Positions 50,364 through 59,394 are shown, counted from the stretch's first letter. The stretch is DNA of 64,000 nt from JACVRN01 sp036389255 (GCA_036389255.1 DASVQI010000038.1:62001-126000), one strand, 5' to 3'. Notes: a model not told the origin generated them from the sequence alone. Made by a program: numbers and translations.

Positions 50364-51161
50364 TCACCCACCCGTAAAGCGTGGAGGCCGTTTCTCAATA
50401 AAGGCTGCGACGCCTTCTAAGAAATCCTTTGTTTGACCCGACTCGATTTGCGCCTGACGCTCCGCTTCCAGTTGAACCGCGAGCCGGTTTGTAGCGCTCT
50501 CGGCAAGGAGTCTCTTCGTCTTTGCTATGGACGCCGTCGCTGACTCCGCCAGCCGTGTAGCGAGGCCGATGGCCTCATACATCAACTCGTCGTCCGCGAC
50601 GACGCGGTTAATCATTCCCATCTGCGCGGCGCTTCGAGCATCTACCACGTCGCCCGTCATCATCAGCTCGGCTGCTCGCTTGAGCCCTACGAGGCGCGGC
50701 AGAACGTATGTGCCGCCGCAATCCGGCGAGAGACCTACTTTGACGAACGCCTGATTAAAGCGTGCGCTCTCGGCCGCTATGACTATGTCGCACACGAGGG
50801 CCAGATTGCAGCCGCCTCCCGAAGCCACGCCGTTGACGGCAGCTATTACGGGTAGCGGAAGCTCTTGCAGAAGCAGCACACATTCGTTCAGAAGCCTCAG
50901 CGGCTCGTCAAAGAAGGCTTCTATGCGTCCTTCCTTTTCGGCCACCTCTCGCATCTCCCTGAGGTCGCCGCCCGCGCAGAAGGCTCTGCCTACTCCCGTC
51001 AACACGAGTGCTCGAGCGCCGCGCTCACGCGCCTCACCGATGGCGCTCATAAATTCTCTGGCCATCTCGGTAGTGAGGGCGTTCATGGCTGCCGGCCGGT
51101 TCAAAGTGATGACGGCCACGCCCTTTTCGCGCATCTCAAGTTGTACGGTTTCGTAACTCAT
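50364..51161 (-). CDS. Enoyl-CoA hydratase/isomerase, PaaG-like
   Basis: A 265-residue crotonase-fold protein. GRAFCAGGDLREM gives the oxyanion-hole region and VNGVASGGGCNLALVCD the second. The Glu of classic hydratases in the second motif is Asn here, and the catalytic Asp in SPDCGGTYVLPRLVG matches PaaG-type epoxyphenylacetyl-CoA isomerases. An isomerase role on an acyl-CoA ring or chain is therefore likelier than hydration. No other phenylacetate genes are in the window. Start ATG 51161. Confidence 0.88.
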   Translation of the reverse strand: MSYETVQLEMREKGVAVITLNRPAAMNALTTEMAREFMSAIGEARERGARALVLTGVGRAFCAGGDLREMREVAEKEGRIEAFFDEPLRLLNECVLLLQELPLPVIAAVNGVASGGGCNLALVCDIVIAAESARFNQAFVKVGLSPDCGGTYVLPRLVGLKRAAELMMTGDVVDARSAAQMGMINRVVADDELMYEAIGLATRLAESATASIAKTKRLLAESATNRLAVQLEAERQAQIESGQTKDFLEGVAAFIEKRPPRFTGG

Positions 51162-51283
51162 CCGTTAACAAAGGGTATAGAGGGAAGGAGCTATTCCTCC
51201 CCTCGGAATCAAATTTCCCTATCCTAAAGTTTTTCAGAACCGAAGCGCTATACGGCGCGAGGTGTCCGTTTGTTCCGAACGAT

Positions 51284-51592
51284 TTACATCTGCCTCATGG
51301 AGCGCTGCGCGCTGAAGCATTCGCTGCAAAGAACCGGACGCCCTGCCGTTGGCTTGAAAGGAACCTTGTCCGTCTTCCCGCACTGGTCGCAGGTAATCTC
51401 GAACTTCTCGCGCTCGCCGCCGCCTGCGCCACGGCCTCCGCCCCCTCCGCCGAAGTTAGCGCGGCGTGCGTCCCTGCAAGCCTTGCAGCGCTTCGGATGG
51501 CTCAGATTTCTCTCCCTGTAATAGTCCTGCTCCCTCTCCGTGAAAGGGAACGACGTGCCGCATTCGGCACAGGTAATCTCCACGTCAGGCAT
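51284..51592 (-). CDS. Double zinc-ribbon protein (zf-trcl type)
   Basis: A 102-residue protein with two four-Cys ribbons. The first, at about 8-45, has CAECG then CKACR with the EQDYYRERNLSHPKRC pattern of the probable zinc-ribbon domain zf-trcl. The second, at about 68-95, has CDQCGK and CSECF with PTAGRPVLC. A Gly-rich hinge of about 15 residues separates them. AGGAG precedes the ATG. Proteins like this are common in acidobacteria and related phyla but have no known function; nucleic-acid binding is a fair guess. Confidence 0.85.
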   Translation of the reverse strand: MPDVEITCAECGTSFPFTEREQDYYRERNLSHPKRCKACRDARRANFGGGGGGRGAGGGEREKFEITCDQCGKTDKVPFKPTAGRPVLCSECFSAQRSMRQM

Positions 51593-51886
51593 GGCTGTTT
51601 TCTCCTGCTGAAGAAAGCCAAAGCGAGGCAGCTTCGGGCTTTCATCCTATTCAGAGGGCGGCGTGCTCTTGTCTGGTCGCGCCTTAAAGAATTCCCCCGC
51701 TCTTTTCGGGTTCCCCCTTGCTCTTCGCGCTAGAGAGCCAGTCTTCGCTCTCCGCGTGCGCTCCTGAAACGTTTCGGGCGCGTTGCCCCACGCCCCGAAG
51801 CCTTAAGGAAACGTGGACGGAAGTTTAACGCAGGCGACTGCCTCTGTACAGCATTAAATGGGCTGAGCCGCGAAAAGAAATCGAAG
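51593..51886 (-). other. Leader region of the zinc-ribbon gene with tandem hairpins
   Basis: The stretch upstream of the zinc-ribbon gene contains no gene. On the minus strand it holds several hairpins, including TTCGGGGCGT with ACGCGCCCGAA, and GAGAGC with GCTCTC, followed by two GGGGGAA words. It may be a structured untranslated leader. It is not RNase P, tmRNA or 6S RNA as far as I can tell. Confidence 0.4.
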
Positions 51887-51950
51887 GAGATTGACTCATT
51901 TATCCATTTTTCATTGAATAAATGAGCCGATAAACCGATGAATCAATCTC
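51887..51950. repeat. Palindromic repeat, family B copy 5
   Basis: GAGATTGACTCAT (51887-51899) pairs, with one mismatch, with ATGAATCAATCTC (51938-51950). The right arm includes the Arg-Asp-TGA end of the histone-deacetylase-like gene. Confidence 0.82.
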
Positions 51951-52902
51951 TTTTATCCTCGTCGCTCTGAAGCGCCGCGACGTGCGCTTTCACGGTTTCG
52001 CCCAGCGTCTCAAGGTTGTAGCCGCCCTCCATGACCGACACTACGCGCCCCTTGCAAGCCTCCCCTGCCCACTGTTTGACGACGCGCGTCATAGAGGCAA
52101 AGTCTTCGTCCATAAGCCTTAACTGCCCCAGTGGGTCTGACTCGTGCGAGTCGAAGCCGGCCGAGATGATAACGAAATCCGGCTTGATTTTCGCTCCAAT
52201 CTCTTGAAGCGCGGCCTCGAACATGCGTCGCTGCTCGCGCCGCGCCGTCATGGCTCGCACCGGAACATTCAGCGTAAAGCCGCGCCCGCGAGAGACGCCC
52301 GTCTCGCCGCGCGCGCCCGTGCCCGGATACCAAGGATACTGGTGCATGGAGAAGAAGAAGACGGTCGGGTCGTCATAAAAAATCCCCTGCGTGCCGTTGC
52401 CGTGATGCACGTCCCAGTCAATGATGGCCACGCGCTCTATCTCACTGTAGCGATTCTGAGCGTAGCGGGCCGCAATCGCCGCGTTATTGAAGAGACAGAA
52501 GCCCATTGCGCGCTCAGAAGTGGCGTGATGCCCCGGCGGGCGCAGGGGCAGAAAAGCGTTATCTGCTTCGCCCTTCATCACGGCGTCCACGGCCCTGCAC
52601 GCGCCGCCCGCAGCGTGAAGAGCGGCATCCATAGAGCGCAGCGAGACTACCGTGTCCATGTCCAGATAGCCTCTGCCCTCGCTGACTGCGCGCTCCACAA
52701 TCTTGTAGTGCTGCGAGGTGTGGCAGGCTTGAACGTCGCCGCGTGTGGCCTGCGGAGCCTCTATCTCCAGAAGCTTCGGCCATAACTCCGAATCCCCTCG
52801 CAGGGCTTCCATGATGACTTGATAACGCTCCGGGCACTCAGGATTGAATTCCCCAGTGTCGTGCTCGCTGTAAACAGGATGATGAATAATTGCCGTTCTC
52901 AT
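51943..52902 (-). CDS. Histone deacetylase-like amidohydrolase
   Basis: A 319-residue class II-type deacetylase-like protein. The zinc and catalytic residues are present: HHATSERAMGFCLFNN with the His pair, DWDVHHGNGTQ, the Asp in SAGFDSHESDPLG, and EGGYNLE near the C-terminus. Bacterial members act on acetylpolyamines, acetyl-lysine or small amides such as acetoin-linked substrates. ATG at 52902 begins the conserved TAIIHHPVYSEHDTG; a CATAAT box just upstream hints at a very short leader. Its last two residues and stop derive from repeat B5. Confidence 0.93.
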   Translation of the reverse strand: MRTAIIHHPVYSEHDTGEFNPECPERYQVIMEALRGDSELWPKLLEIEAPQATRGDVQACHTSQHYKIVERAVSEGRGYLDMDTVVSLRSMDAALHAAGGACRAVDAVMKGEADNAFLPLRPPGHHATSERAMGFCLFNNAAIAARYAQNRYSEIERVAIIDWDVHHGNGTQGIFYDDPTVFFFSMHQYPWYPGTGARGETGVSRGRGFTLNVPVRAMTARREQRRMFEAALQEIGAKIKPDFVIISAGFDSHESDPLGQLRLMDEDFASMTRVVKQWAGEACKGRVVSVMEGGYNLETLGETVKAHVAALQSDEDKRD

Positions 52903-53206
52903 AGGGCGATTATGCGAGCAGAGGCGCGGCCGGGTCAAAAGGAAAAAGCGCGGCCACCCGCATCACACGAAACTTCAACAATCTCTTCCGCCTGAGAATC
53001 AAATGCATACGCCTACGGCTCGGCAGCACCGTTCAATTTAGGGACACGCGCGGCCTCGTGAGCAGGTGAAACTACTGAAGGAATAGGGTTTAATCTTACT
53101 CCCCGGCGGCTGCGCGGGCGCGGAATGCGAGTTGCTGAATACGCAGGGCGTACAGGGGTGTTTTCTCCCGCGACCCGTTTGTAATGAATTACCGGAAGGG
53201 GAAATC

Positions 53207-53617
53207 ATGAGAAGAGTTTTTCTGCTATTGATTTGCTTCGTAATTTTCGCGGCCACTTTAACGCCGCTCGTTTCGGCTCAAGACCGCAGGCGTCGCTCTC
53301 GCTTCGGACGAAAGGCGCGCACGGCCGCCATTATAGGTGCGGGCGCGGGCGTAGGCGCTCTGGCCGGAGGCAGGAAGGGCGCGGCCATAGGCGCTGGCGG
53401 CGCAGGTCTTTACGCTTTTAACCGTCGCGCGGCCCGCCGCAACTTCAAGGGGCGCACCCGCACTATAGGAACAGTGGCAAGCGGCGCTGCGCTTGGCGGC
53501 GGCCTTGGCGGCGTGCTCGGCGGCAAACGTGCTGCGGCGGCTGGCGCTGCTTTAGGCGCTGGCGGCGGCTACATCTACAGGCGCAACCAGCGCAGCATCT
53601 ACAGGCGTCGTTACTGA
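53207..53617 (+). CDS. Secreted glycine-zipper protein
   Basis: A 136-residue exported protein; signal peptide residues 1-24. The mature part is Gly/Ala/Arg-rich with zipper repeats (AAIIGAGAGVGALAGG, GAALGGGLGGVLGG) like YMGG/Glycine-zipper families found in outer-membrane or lipid-associated proteins. AAGGGG precedes ATG 53207. A hairpin terminator follows. Confidence 0.78.
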   Translation: MRRVFLLLICFVIFAATLTPLVSAQDRRRRSRFGRKARTAAIIGAGAGVGALAGGRKGAAIGAGGAGLYAFNRRAARRNFKGRTRTIGTVASGAALGGGLGGVLGGKRAAAAGAALGAGGGYIYRRNQRSIYRRRY

Positions 53618-53640
53618 CGCTCCTTTACTGAAACATTTAC

Positions 53641-53675
53641 GGGGCGCGAAGCTCAGGTTCACAAGCTTCCGCCCC
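53641..53675 (+). terminator. Hairpin terminator after the glycine-zipper gene
   Basis: GGGGC-GC-GAAGCT (53641-53653) pairs with AGCTTC-C-GCCCC (53664-53675) around an AC/TC loop, followed by an A/T-rich tail. Confidence 0.65.
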
Positions 53676-53739
53676 AAAACTTAAATAGACGAGAGCCCTC
53701 GCGCGAAAGATTATTCGATAGGAAAATAGGAGATAAGAG

Positions 53740-54357
53740 ATGTCATACGACGAAGCTCATCAAAAGAGAAGTCGAGTTGTGGTAGAAACGCCTGCCGCAA
53801 GGCGCGAGGTGGTCGAAACGCGCACCGCGTACGCTGCCCCGGAGCGTCGCGGCGTCTCGACCAGCGTTGTGGCAATCGTTGCTATAGCGGCTGTAGTGTT
53901 GACGGCCATTGTCGCATGGGCTATGACCAGACCGGCGGCCACGGACGAGGTGAACGCAAATGTTCGCGTCGTCGCTCAGCCTACGCCGATTACGCAGGTC
54001 GTCACCGTCCCCGTCCCGCAGCAGCCGGTAGTCATGCCCGCGCCTACCACTACCACCACGACCACTACACAGCCGGTCATCGTGCCGGTTCCGTCAACGA
54101 CTTCATCGTCGTCCAGCACGACTGAAACCCGGTCGAGCGGCAACGACGACGGAACGATTCAGTCGAACATAGAGAAGAAGTTTGCGGAAGACCCGAAAAT
54201 CGCGGCTCTCGGCATCACCATCTCCGTCATAGACGCCAAAGTAACATTGGTCGGCTCGGTCGAATCGGCTGAGATGAAGGATCGCGTCGAGCGCCTCGCC
54301 AGAGTCAAAGGCGTCAAGAGCGTGGACAATCAAATCATCATCTCAAGCCCCAGATAA
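53740..54357 (+). CDS. Membrane-anchored BON domain protein
   Basis: A 205-residue protein. A TM helix at about 41-62 is followed by a Val/Pro then Thr/Ser-rich linker (about 75-130), and a BON domain occupies the C-terminus (IQSNIEKKFAEDPKIAALGI, VTLVGSVESAEMKDRVERLA). BON domains bind phospholipids, so it is probably an envelope maintenance protein. AGGAG precedes the ATG. Confidence 0.85.
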   Translation: MSYDEAHQKRSRVVVETPAARREVVETRTAYAAPERRGVSTSVVAIVAIAAVVLTAIVAWAMTRPAATDEVNANVRVVAQPTPITQVVTVPVPQQPVVMPAPTTTTTTTTQPVIVPVPSTTSSSSSTTETRSSGNDDGTIQSNIEKKFAEDPKIAALGITISVIDAKVTLVGSVESAEMKDRVERLARVKGVKSVDNQIIISSPR

Positions 54358-54389
54358 TAACCGCGACTTTAGATAAAAAGAGCAGCCAC

Positions 54390-54457
54390 GCGCTCCGGAC
54401 ACAAGGCGACACGGAAGAGTTTAAGGCCCTTCTGCGTCGCTCTGTGTCCCGAGCGCG
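54390..54457. repeat. Long imperfect inverted repeat after the BON gene
   Basis: GCGCTC-C-GGACACA-AG-GCGAC on the left (from 54390) is complementary, allowing bulges, to GTCGC-TC-TGTGTCC-C-GAGCGC on the right. It probably ends transcription between the BON gene and the convergent AbrB-like gene. Confidence 0.55.
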
Positions 54458-54651
54458 CGTTGTCGGGTTTCGAATGACTCTGTCAGGTTTTTCGGGCGCA
54501 CCACGGCTATCATCAGCCTTTTCGTGAGTTCTCGCGCGCGGGGCTGAAGCCCGGTGAAGCTCGGGTTGTGCAGCTATCGGAAAAACGTTCTTGAGCCGTA
54601 GGGAGAATGATCGGGCATCCGGCTCTTTGAAGAGAGTGAGGTAGCTGGCCC

Positions 54652-54897
54652 TCAACGTCTCTTGGACGATTTCTTCCCGCTCTTTTTCGAGGCGGCGCGG
54701 CCAGTGCCTTTGGCGGCGGCGCCCTTCGAGCGCGAAAGGCTCACGGTGACTCGGCCCGTGTTGTCGCGGCGAAAGACTATGTAGTCGCCCGCTCGCGCTC
54801 CCAACTCCCTGACGAGAGGGCTCGGAATCTTGCCTCGCAGGATTCCTGCATCGTTGGTTACTCTCGCCTGATATTCATTCGATTCTCTTCTGGTCAT
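54652..54897 (-). CDS. AbrB/SpoVT-like small DNA-binding protein with Lys-rich tail
   Basis: An 81-residue protein. Residues about 8-55 resemble the swapped-hairpin AbrB/MazE domain (LRGKIPSPLVRELGARAGDYIVFRR, outlined), and residues 55-81 are Lys/Ser/Arg/Ala repeats like those of histone-like tails. AGGAG precedes the ATG. It could be a chromatin-type architectural protein or an antitoxin-like regulator; no toxin gene is adjacent. Confidence 0.65.
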   Translation of the reverse strand: MTRRESNEYQARVTNDAGILRGKIPSPLVRELGARAGDYIVFRRDNTGRVTVSLSRSKGAAAKGTGRAASKKSGKKSSKRR

Positions 54898-54991
54898 AGT
54901 GGGTCTCCTATGTGGCTTAGGTGGGACAGCTTCCAGTGCGCTCGTCTTGAACTTAGAGGCCGAGCGCTATTAGACGTTTCAGGCTTATTCC

Positions 54992-55267
54992 CTAGTATCC
55001 TTCAGTATGACGGCGCAGCCATTCGTCCACTTCCTCTTCGGAAGGCTCGCGCCCCGACTCGTCCCGCAAACGGTTGCGCACGTAATCACGCTCGGTTTCC
55101 GCCGCATCGCTCAACGAATCGTCTCCTTCCCCGGCTTCGGGCGTTCCGTCTTCTGAAGAGAATGAGGATTGAAAGGCTTCTTCATCTACGTTTCCCGGCA
55201 CAGGCAACTGAGCCCGTGCATCTTCCGCTCGAACAAACTCCATCTCAAAACCTTCTGACATTGTCAT
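54992..55267 (-). CDS. Acidic hypothetical protein
   Basis: A 91-residue acidic protein, mostly Glu, Asp and Ser in the middle, with no recognised domain. ATG 55267 has AAGGG upstream. It lies between repeat A3 and the AbrB-like gene. The composition and start are gene-like; nothing more can be said. Confidence 0.5.
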   Translation of the reverse strand: MTMSEGFEMEFVRAEDARAQLPVPGNVDEEAFQSSFSSEDGTPEAGEGDDSLSDAAETERDYVRNRLRDESGREPSEEEVDEWLRRHTEGY

Positions 55268-55280
55268 AAGCACCCTTTAA

Positions 55281-55356
55281 GAACAGTCTTCAGTTTTCAG
55301 TTTTTAGTTAAAAGCAGACCGTGCCTTTGCTGAAAACTAGAAACTGAAAACTTCTT
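55281..55356. repeat. Palindromic repeat, family A copy 3
   Basis: AGTTTTCAGTTTTTAGTT (55292-55309) and its complement with one mismatch (55335-55352), around a loop containing GTTAAAAGCAGACC, the same as copy 1. It supplies the Phe-Ser-Phe ending and TAG stop of the hypothetical protein gene at 55337. Confidence 0.82.
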
Positions 55357-55831
55357 TCGCATCTATCTCGCCGGTTTCGGGCGAGCCTTCAAAGGTAAAT
55401 CCCATATCTTCCGCGCGGAGCACTACGCGTCGGCGCTCGCCCCTCGCGTAGATGTTCACGTCTGTTATCAAAAACTCTTGAGGCATGGGCGTCAAGCGCG
55501 CCAGCCGTTCGGTTTCTCCCCTGTGCAGGCTGTCTACATCCGCCTGCAACTCTGCCTTCACTTTCTCGTCAGCTTCAAGGTCTGCGATTACGACCGCCTG
55601 CGGCATGAGCGCCATCTCGCCACTAGTGTAAACAGTCCAGATAAGAGCTATGTCAAGCAGCACGTACGCGGCGTCATCCATGATGAAGTAGCCCAATGCG
55701 GTTGCGCCCAGTAGGTGCGCGATGACGTGATCCTGATAGCGGGTTACGCCCGCCTGCGACCATTCGTCCATCACTAAGAGGTCTGAGCGCGTAGCAGAAC
55801 TCGGAATAAGAGAGTCGCTTCTATTCTTCAT
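55337..55831 (-). CDS. Hypothetical protein with hydrophobic centre
   Basis: A 164-residue protein with one hydrophobic stretch (about residues 30-65, ending LLDIALIWTVYTSGEMALMP) that could be buried or membrane-associated. No family recognised. It overlaps or abuts the upstream gene (55840), so they are co-transcribed. A TTG at 55843 is an alternative start. The final residues are encoded by repeat A3. Confidence 0.6.
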   Translation of the reverse strand: MKNRSDSLIPSSATRSDLLVMDEWSQAGVTRYQDHVIAHLLGATALGYFIMDDAAYVLLDIALIWTVYTSGEMALMPQAVVIADLEADEKVKAELQADVDSLHRGETERLARLTPMPQEFLITDVNIYARGERRRVVLRAEDMGFTFEGSPETGEIDAKEVFSF

Positions 55832-55839
55832 CCTGCTTT

Positions 55840-56307
55840 TCAAAAGACAAAGCAGAGATCATATTTTTCGCCCGGTAAATCAATATAGAGCTTATGCTCG
55901 TCGGCATCAATTTTGATGATGTCCTGGCAGATGAGGACAAAGACTCGTTTGCAGCCGCGAAGGGCCGCCCCTTCCGCGAACTTCAGCGTCAGAGAGCTGC
56001 CGGTCGTCACATACTCGCCAGCAAGGGTTTCCGGCACGACGATGGTCAGCCCCTCGTCTGTCCTGACTTCGATGCGTCGCCCGTTGTTATGGAACTCACC
56101 GTGCGATTCCGAGCGCGGCGAGAATTGAACCAGCCCGCGCGTCTGAAGCTTTGCCTGCTCAGACCTTTCGAGCGGCAGCCCGAAAGCATCGAACATCTCG
56201 GAGAGCGCGATGGTGAAATCGCCCTTGCCGTGTGCTTGATGAACTCTCTTTATTAATTCCAGGACGGGCGCTCTGAGTTCAGGGCGCGGAACGCATTCGA
56301 CGAGCAT
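55840..56307 (-). CDS. Hypothetical protein
   Basis: A 155-residue soluble protein, alpha/beta in look, with a conserved-seeming Cys near the C-terminus (CQDIIKIDADEHKLYIDLPGEKYDLCFVF in outline). No recognised domain. ATG 56307 has GAGG upstream. It is followed by the 55337 gene with an overlapping TTGA junction. Confidence 0.6.
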   Translation of the reverse strand: MLVECVPRPELRAPVLELIKRVHQAHGKGDFTIALSEMFDAFGLPLERSEQAKLQTRGLVQFSPRSESHGEFHNNGRRIEVRTDEGLTIVVPETLAGEYVTTGSSLTLKFAEGAALRGCKRVFVLICQDIIKIDADEHKLYIDLPGEKYDLCFVF

Positions 56308-56396
56308 CAACTGGCCTCACTATCACCATGAGATTACCGGGTAAGGCAACTTTATGGCCGCATACTACACTCCATGGACGACAAGAGCAAGACATA

Positions 56397-56464
56397 AGAA
56401 ATTTATTCATCGCCTCATTTATTCATCGAAGAAATGAGGCGATGAATAAATGCATCAATCTCTT
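56397..56464. repeat. Palindromic repeat, family B copy 6
   Basis: ATTTATTCATCGCCTCATTT (56401-56420) and its exact complement (56432-56451). Left edge AGAAATTTATTC matches copy 1; right edge ATCAATCTC supplies Asp-TGA of the MFS gene. Confidence 0.85.
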
Positions 56465-57747
56465 CTGCCTTCTCCTTCGTACCGCATGAGGCTTCCGGCG
56501 TAGAAGAGGGCTAGGGCGGCCGCTACGAGGCAGCCCAGGCCGCCCGTGACGACCGATAGCTGCGCGCCCAAAAGAGCGGCGACCGCACCGGCTTCCAGCT
56601 CGCCCAGTTGCGGCCCTCCCATGAAGAAAATCATGTTGACGCTCGTCATGCGCCCGCGCAGCGAGTTAGGCGTCACGAGTTGCCGTATAGTCTGCCTGAG
56701 AACCGTGCTGACGGTGTCGGCCGCGCCCGTCACCGCAAGCATCAGAAGCGAGAACCAGAAGACTCTAGAAAGGCCGAAGGCTACTGTAGCCGCGCCGTAA
56801 ACCGCAACCGATACTATGACAATCGCGCCCTGTCGCCGCACGTTGCCCAGACGCGCCATGACGAAAGCCGCGAGGACTGCCCCGGCGGCAGGCGCAGCCG
56901 CCAGTATCCCGAAGCCGCGCGCTCCCACGTGCAGAATCTCCGCCGCGAAGATTGGCAGCAGCGCCGTCGCGGACGCGAAGAAAGTGGCTATGAAATCCAG
57001 CGTCATAGTCTGCACAATGATGGGCGTGCGCCAGACAAACCTGAGCCCCTCTTTAAGCGCGTGAAAGCTTATGCTCGATTGCTCACCGATGGCTCCGTCA
57101 TCCCCGGCACGCCCGCTCGCACGCATCATTAGAAGCGCAGCCACGACGGCCAGAAAAGAGAGAGCATTTATGGCGTAGACGATTGCGGGGCTGTACGAGC
57201 CAAGGAGCCGCCCGGCCAGGGCTGGGCCGCCAATCATGCTTAACTGAAAGACTATGAGCCCCAGACTGACCGCGTTCGGGAAGTCAGCAGCCGGAACCAG
57301 CGTAGGCAGCAGGGCTTGCCGCGCAGGATTATCGAAGGCTACAGCCGCAGAGGAGATTGCCGTCAGAAGGTAGAGCGGCCAAGTGCTTTTTAGGCCCGAC
57401 TGTGTCACAACCGCGAGGAGCGCCGCGCTCGCTAGCATTGTGCTTTGAGTGATGAGCATCAGTCGCTTGCGATTGACCGCGTCGGCCACCACGCCGCCTA
57501 CCAGCGAGCAGACGATAATCGGCACGACGCGCACCAGCCCGACTATGCCGAGCGCCAGAGGCGACTTGGTAAGAATGTACACGTGCCAGTTGATTGCCAC
57601 CAACTGCATCTGCGAGCCTGTGCCGGAAATCAACTGCCCCAGCCAGAGAAGCCGAAAATCCCTGTGGCGGAGCGCGGCAAATGACGAGCGCTTCAGCTCT
57701 TCATTCGCCTCAGCATCTTTGACCGGAGCGGGCTCTGGAACCGACAT
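56455..57747 (-). CDS. MFS exporter (MFS_3-like), second
   Basis: A 430-residue transporter with 12 TM helices. RHRDFRLLWLGQLISGTGSQMQ and NSLRGRMTSVNMIFFMGGPQLGELEAG show the MFS_3/EntS-like branch, as for the gene at 48921. Substrate unknown. ATG 57747 is chosen; upstream in-frame codons are not protein-like and TATTAT lies just before, possibly a -10 box giving a very short leader. It is divergent from the MATE gene. Confidence 0.88.
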   Translation of the reverse strand: MSVPEPAPVKDAEANEELKRSSFAALRHRDFRLLWLGQLISGTGSQMQLVAINWHVYILTKSPLALGIVGLVRVVPIIVCSLVGGVVADAVNRKRLMLITQSTMLASAALLAVVTQSGLKSTWPLYLLTAISSAAVAFDNPARQALLPTLVPAADFPNAVSLGLIVFQLSMIGGPALAGRLLGSYSPAIVYAINALSFLAVVAALLMMRASGRAGDDGAIGEQSSISFHALKEGLRFVWRTPIIVQTMTLDFIATFFASATALLPIFAAEILHVGARGFGILAAAPAAGAVLAAFVMARLGNVRRQGAIVIVSVAVYGAATVAFGLSRVFWFSLLMLAVTGAADTVSTVLRQTIRQLVTPNSLRGRMTSVNMIFFMGGPQLGELEAGAVAALLGAQLSVVTGGLGCLVAAALALFYAGSLMRYEGEGRRD

Positions 57748-57945
57748 GCGGATAATAGTTACAGCGTTAGGAAGTAAAAGCAAACGCTCAACAAATTAGA
57801 AGATAATTTCGTACTGACTTAAATATATGTTCCGGGGTTGTGGAAGTTAAGCTTAGCTAGTATTTATTAGCTACAGATTCGCAACCCGTGAATTAGCAAG
57901 AGTACGGCCTGTATTTTCATAGTGGCCGGTCAGGAGACTAGAATT

Positions 57946-59394
57946 TTGTCAGAGGTTGAAGCCGATACCATAGACGCTGAAGATAAAGAGTTAATAGCAG
58001 CCCCCGCACCTTTATGGACGACTATCCGGCAGGCTGTAAGCGGTTCCCAGACTCAATACGATTACACGCAAGGCTCCATAGGCCGTGCCATCTTTCTCCT
58101 CTCCGTGCCGATGGTGCTGGAGATGATGATGGAGAGCCTCTTCGCCGTCGCCGACGTCTTCTACGTAGCACACTTGGGCTCGGACGCGGTAGCGACCGTC
58201 GGGCTGACCGAGTCGCTTCTGACTCTGGTCTACACAGTCGCTATGGGGCTCAGCATAGGCGCTTCTGCGACCGTGGCCCGTCGCATTGGCGAGCGTGACA
58301 GAAAGGGCGCGGCTCACGCAGCTACGCAGGCCATCGTGCTGGGAATTATCGTCGCCGCGCTGATAGGCGTTGGCGGAGTCCTGCTCGCGCCAAGACTGTT
58401 GATGCTTCTGGGCGCTTCTCCCGGCGTAATACAGAACGGCACAACTTATACACAGGTGATGCTCGGCGGGAACGTCGTCATCATGATGCTGTTTCTCATC
58501 AACGCGGTCTTTCGCGGGGCGGGCGATGCGGCCATAGCCATGCGTGTTCTATGGCTGGCTAACATCATCAACATCATTCTAGCGCCGTGTCTGATTTTTG
58601 GCGTCGGCCCGTTTCCACACTTAGGGCTGACGGGCGCGGCCATAGCTACGACCATAGGGCGCGGCATAGGCGCTCTCTACGCTTTGAGCAGGCTGCTGCG
58701 GCCCAGCGCTCGCGTCAGCATCGCTGGAGAAAGATTCAGTCTCGATTTCTCCCTGATGCTGCGTCTACTAAAGCTGTCGTCCGAGGGCGCTTTGCAGGTC
58801 TTCATAGGCATGGCCAGTTGGATTGGGCTGGTCAGAATCGTCTCCAGCTTCGGCAGCGATGCGCTGGCAGGCTATACCATCGGCATTCGAGTTATTCTCT
58901 TTGCCCTGCTGCCAACGTGGGGGATGTCGAACGCGGCTGCGACCATGGTCGGGCAGTCACTCGGAGCAGGCAAGCCGGAGCGGGCCGAGCGGGCCGTCTG
59001 GAAGGCCAGCTTCTACAGTATGTGCTTTCTAGGCGTAATAGGGCTCGTATTTGTAATCTTCTCCGAACAGATAATCAGGCTTTTCACTTCGGAAGAGGGC
59101 GTGATTGTTTACGGTGTGAACTGTTTACGCATAGTGGCGAGCGGATTTCTGTTCTACGCCTACGGGATGGTGCTGACGCAGTCTTTCAACGGGGCCGGTG
59201 ACACTTGGACGCCGACTCTGATTAACCTTTTCGTCTTCTGGCTCTTTGAGATTCCGCTCGCTTACGCGTTGGCCGTCCCTGCGGGATTAGGCCCGACCGG
59301 GGTCTTCCTTGCCATCACCATAGCCTTTTCAGTTCTGGCACTCGTAAGCGCCTATCTATTTCGCAAGGGGCGCTGGAAGGTGAAAGTGCTTTGA
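57946..59394 (+). CDS. MATE family efflux transporter
   Basis: A 482-residue transporter with 12 TM helices. SVPMVLEMMMESLFAVADVFYVAHLG is the classic MATE N-terminal region, and the second half repeats it. It exports cationic drugs, metabolites or lipid-linked molecules using Na or H gradients. TTG 57946 is preferred because AGGAG lies nine bases upstream; GTG 57922 has none. The deacetylase-like gene starts 79 bp downstream in the same direction. Confidence 0.88.
   Translation: MSEVEADTIDAEDKELIAAPAPLWTTIRQAVSGSQTQYDYTQGSIGRAIFLLSVPMVLEMMMESLFAVADVFYVAHLGSDAVATVGLTESLLTLVYTVAMGLSIGASATVARRIGERDRKGAAHAATQAIVLGIIVAALIGVGGVLLAPRLLMLLGASPGVIQNGTTYTQVMLGGNVVIMMLFLINAVFRGAGDAAIAMRVLWLANIINIILAPCLIFGVGPFPHLGLTGAAIATTIGRGIGALYALSRLLRPSARVSIAGERFSLDFSLMLRLLKLSSEGALQVFIGMASWIGLVRIVSSFGSDALAGYTIGIRVILFALLPTWGMSNAAATMVGQSLGAGKPERAERAVWKASFYSMCFLGVIGLVFVIFSEQIIRLFTSEEGVIVYGVNCLRIVASGFLFYAYGMVLTQSFNGAGDTWTPTLINLFVFWLFEIPLAYALAVPAGLGPTGVFLAITIAFSVLALVSAYLFRKGRWKVKVL

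Noticed and set aside
51593..51886. Housekeeping RNA (RNase P, tmRNA, 6S)
   Set aside because: None of the conserved cores of these RNAs was found.
54338..54655. 105-codon frame on the minus strand
   Set aside because: It overlaps the BON gene end and a long inverted repeat, is Arg-rich in the way of shadow frames and has no ribosome site.
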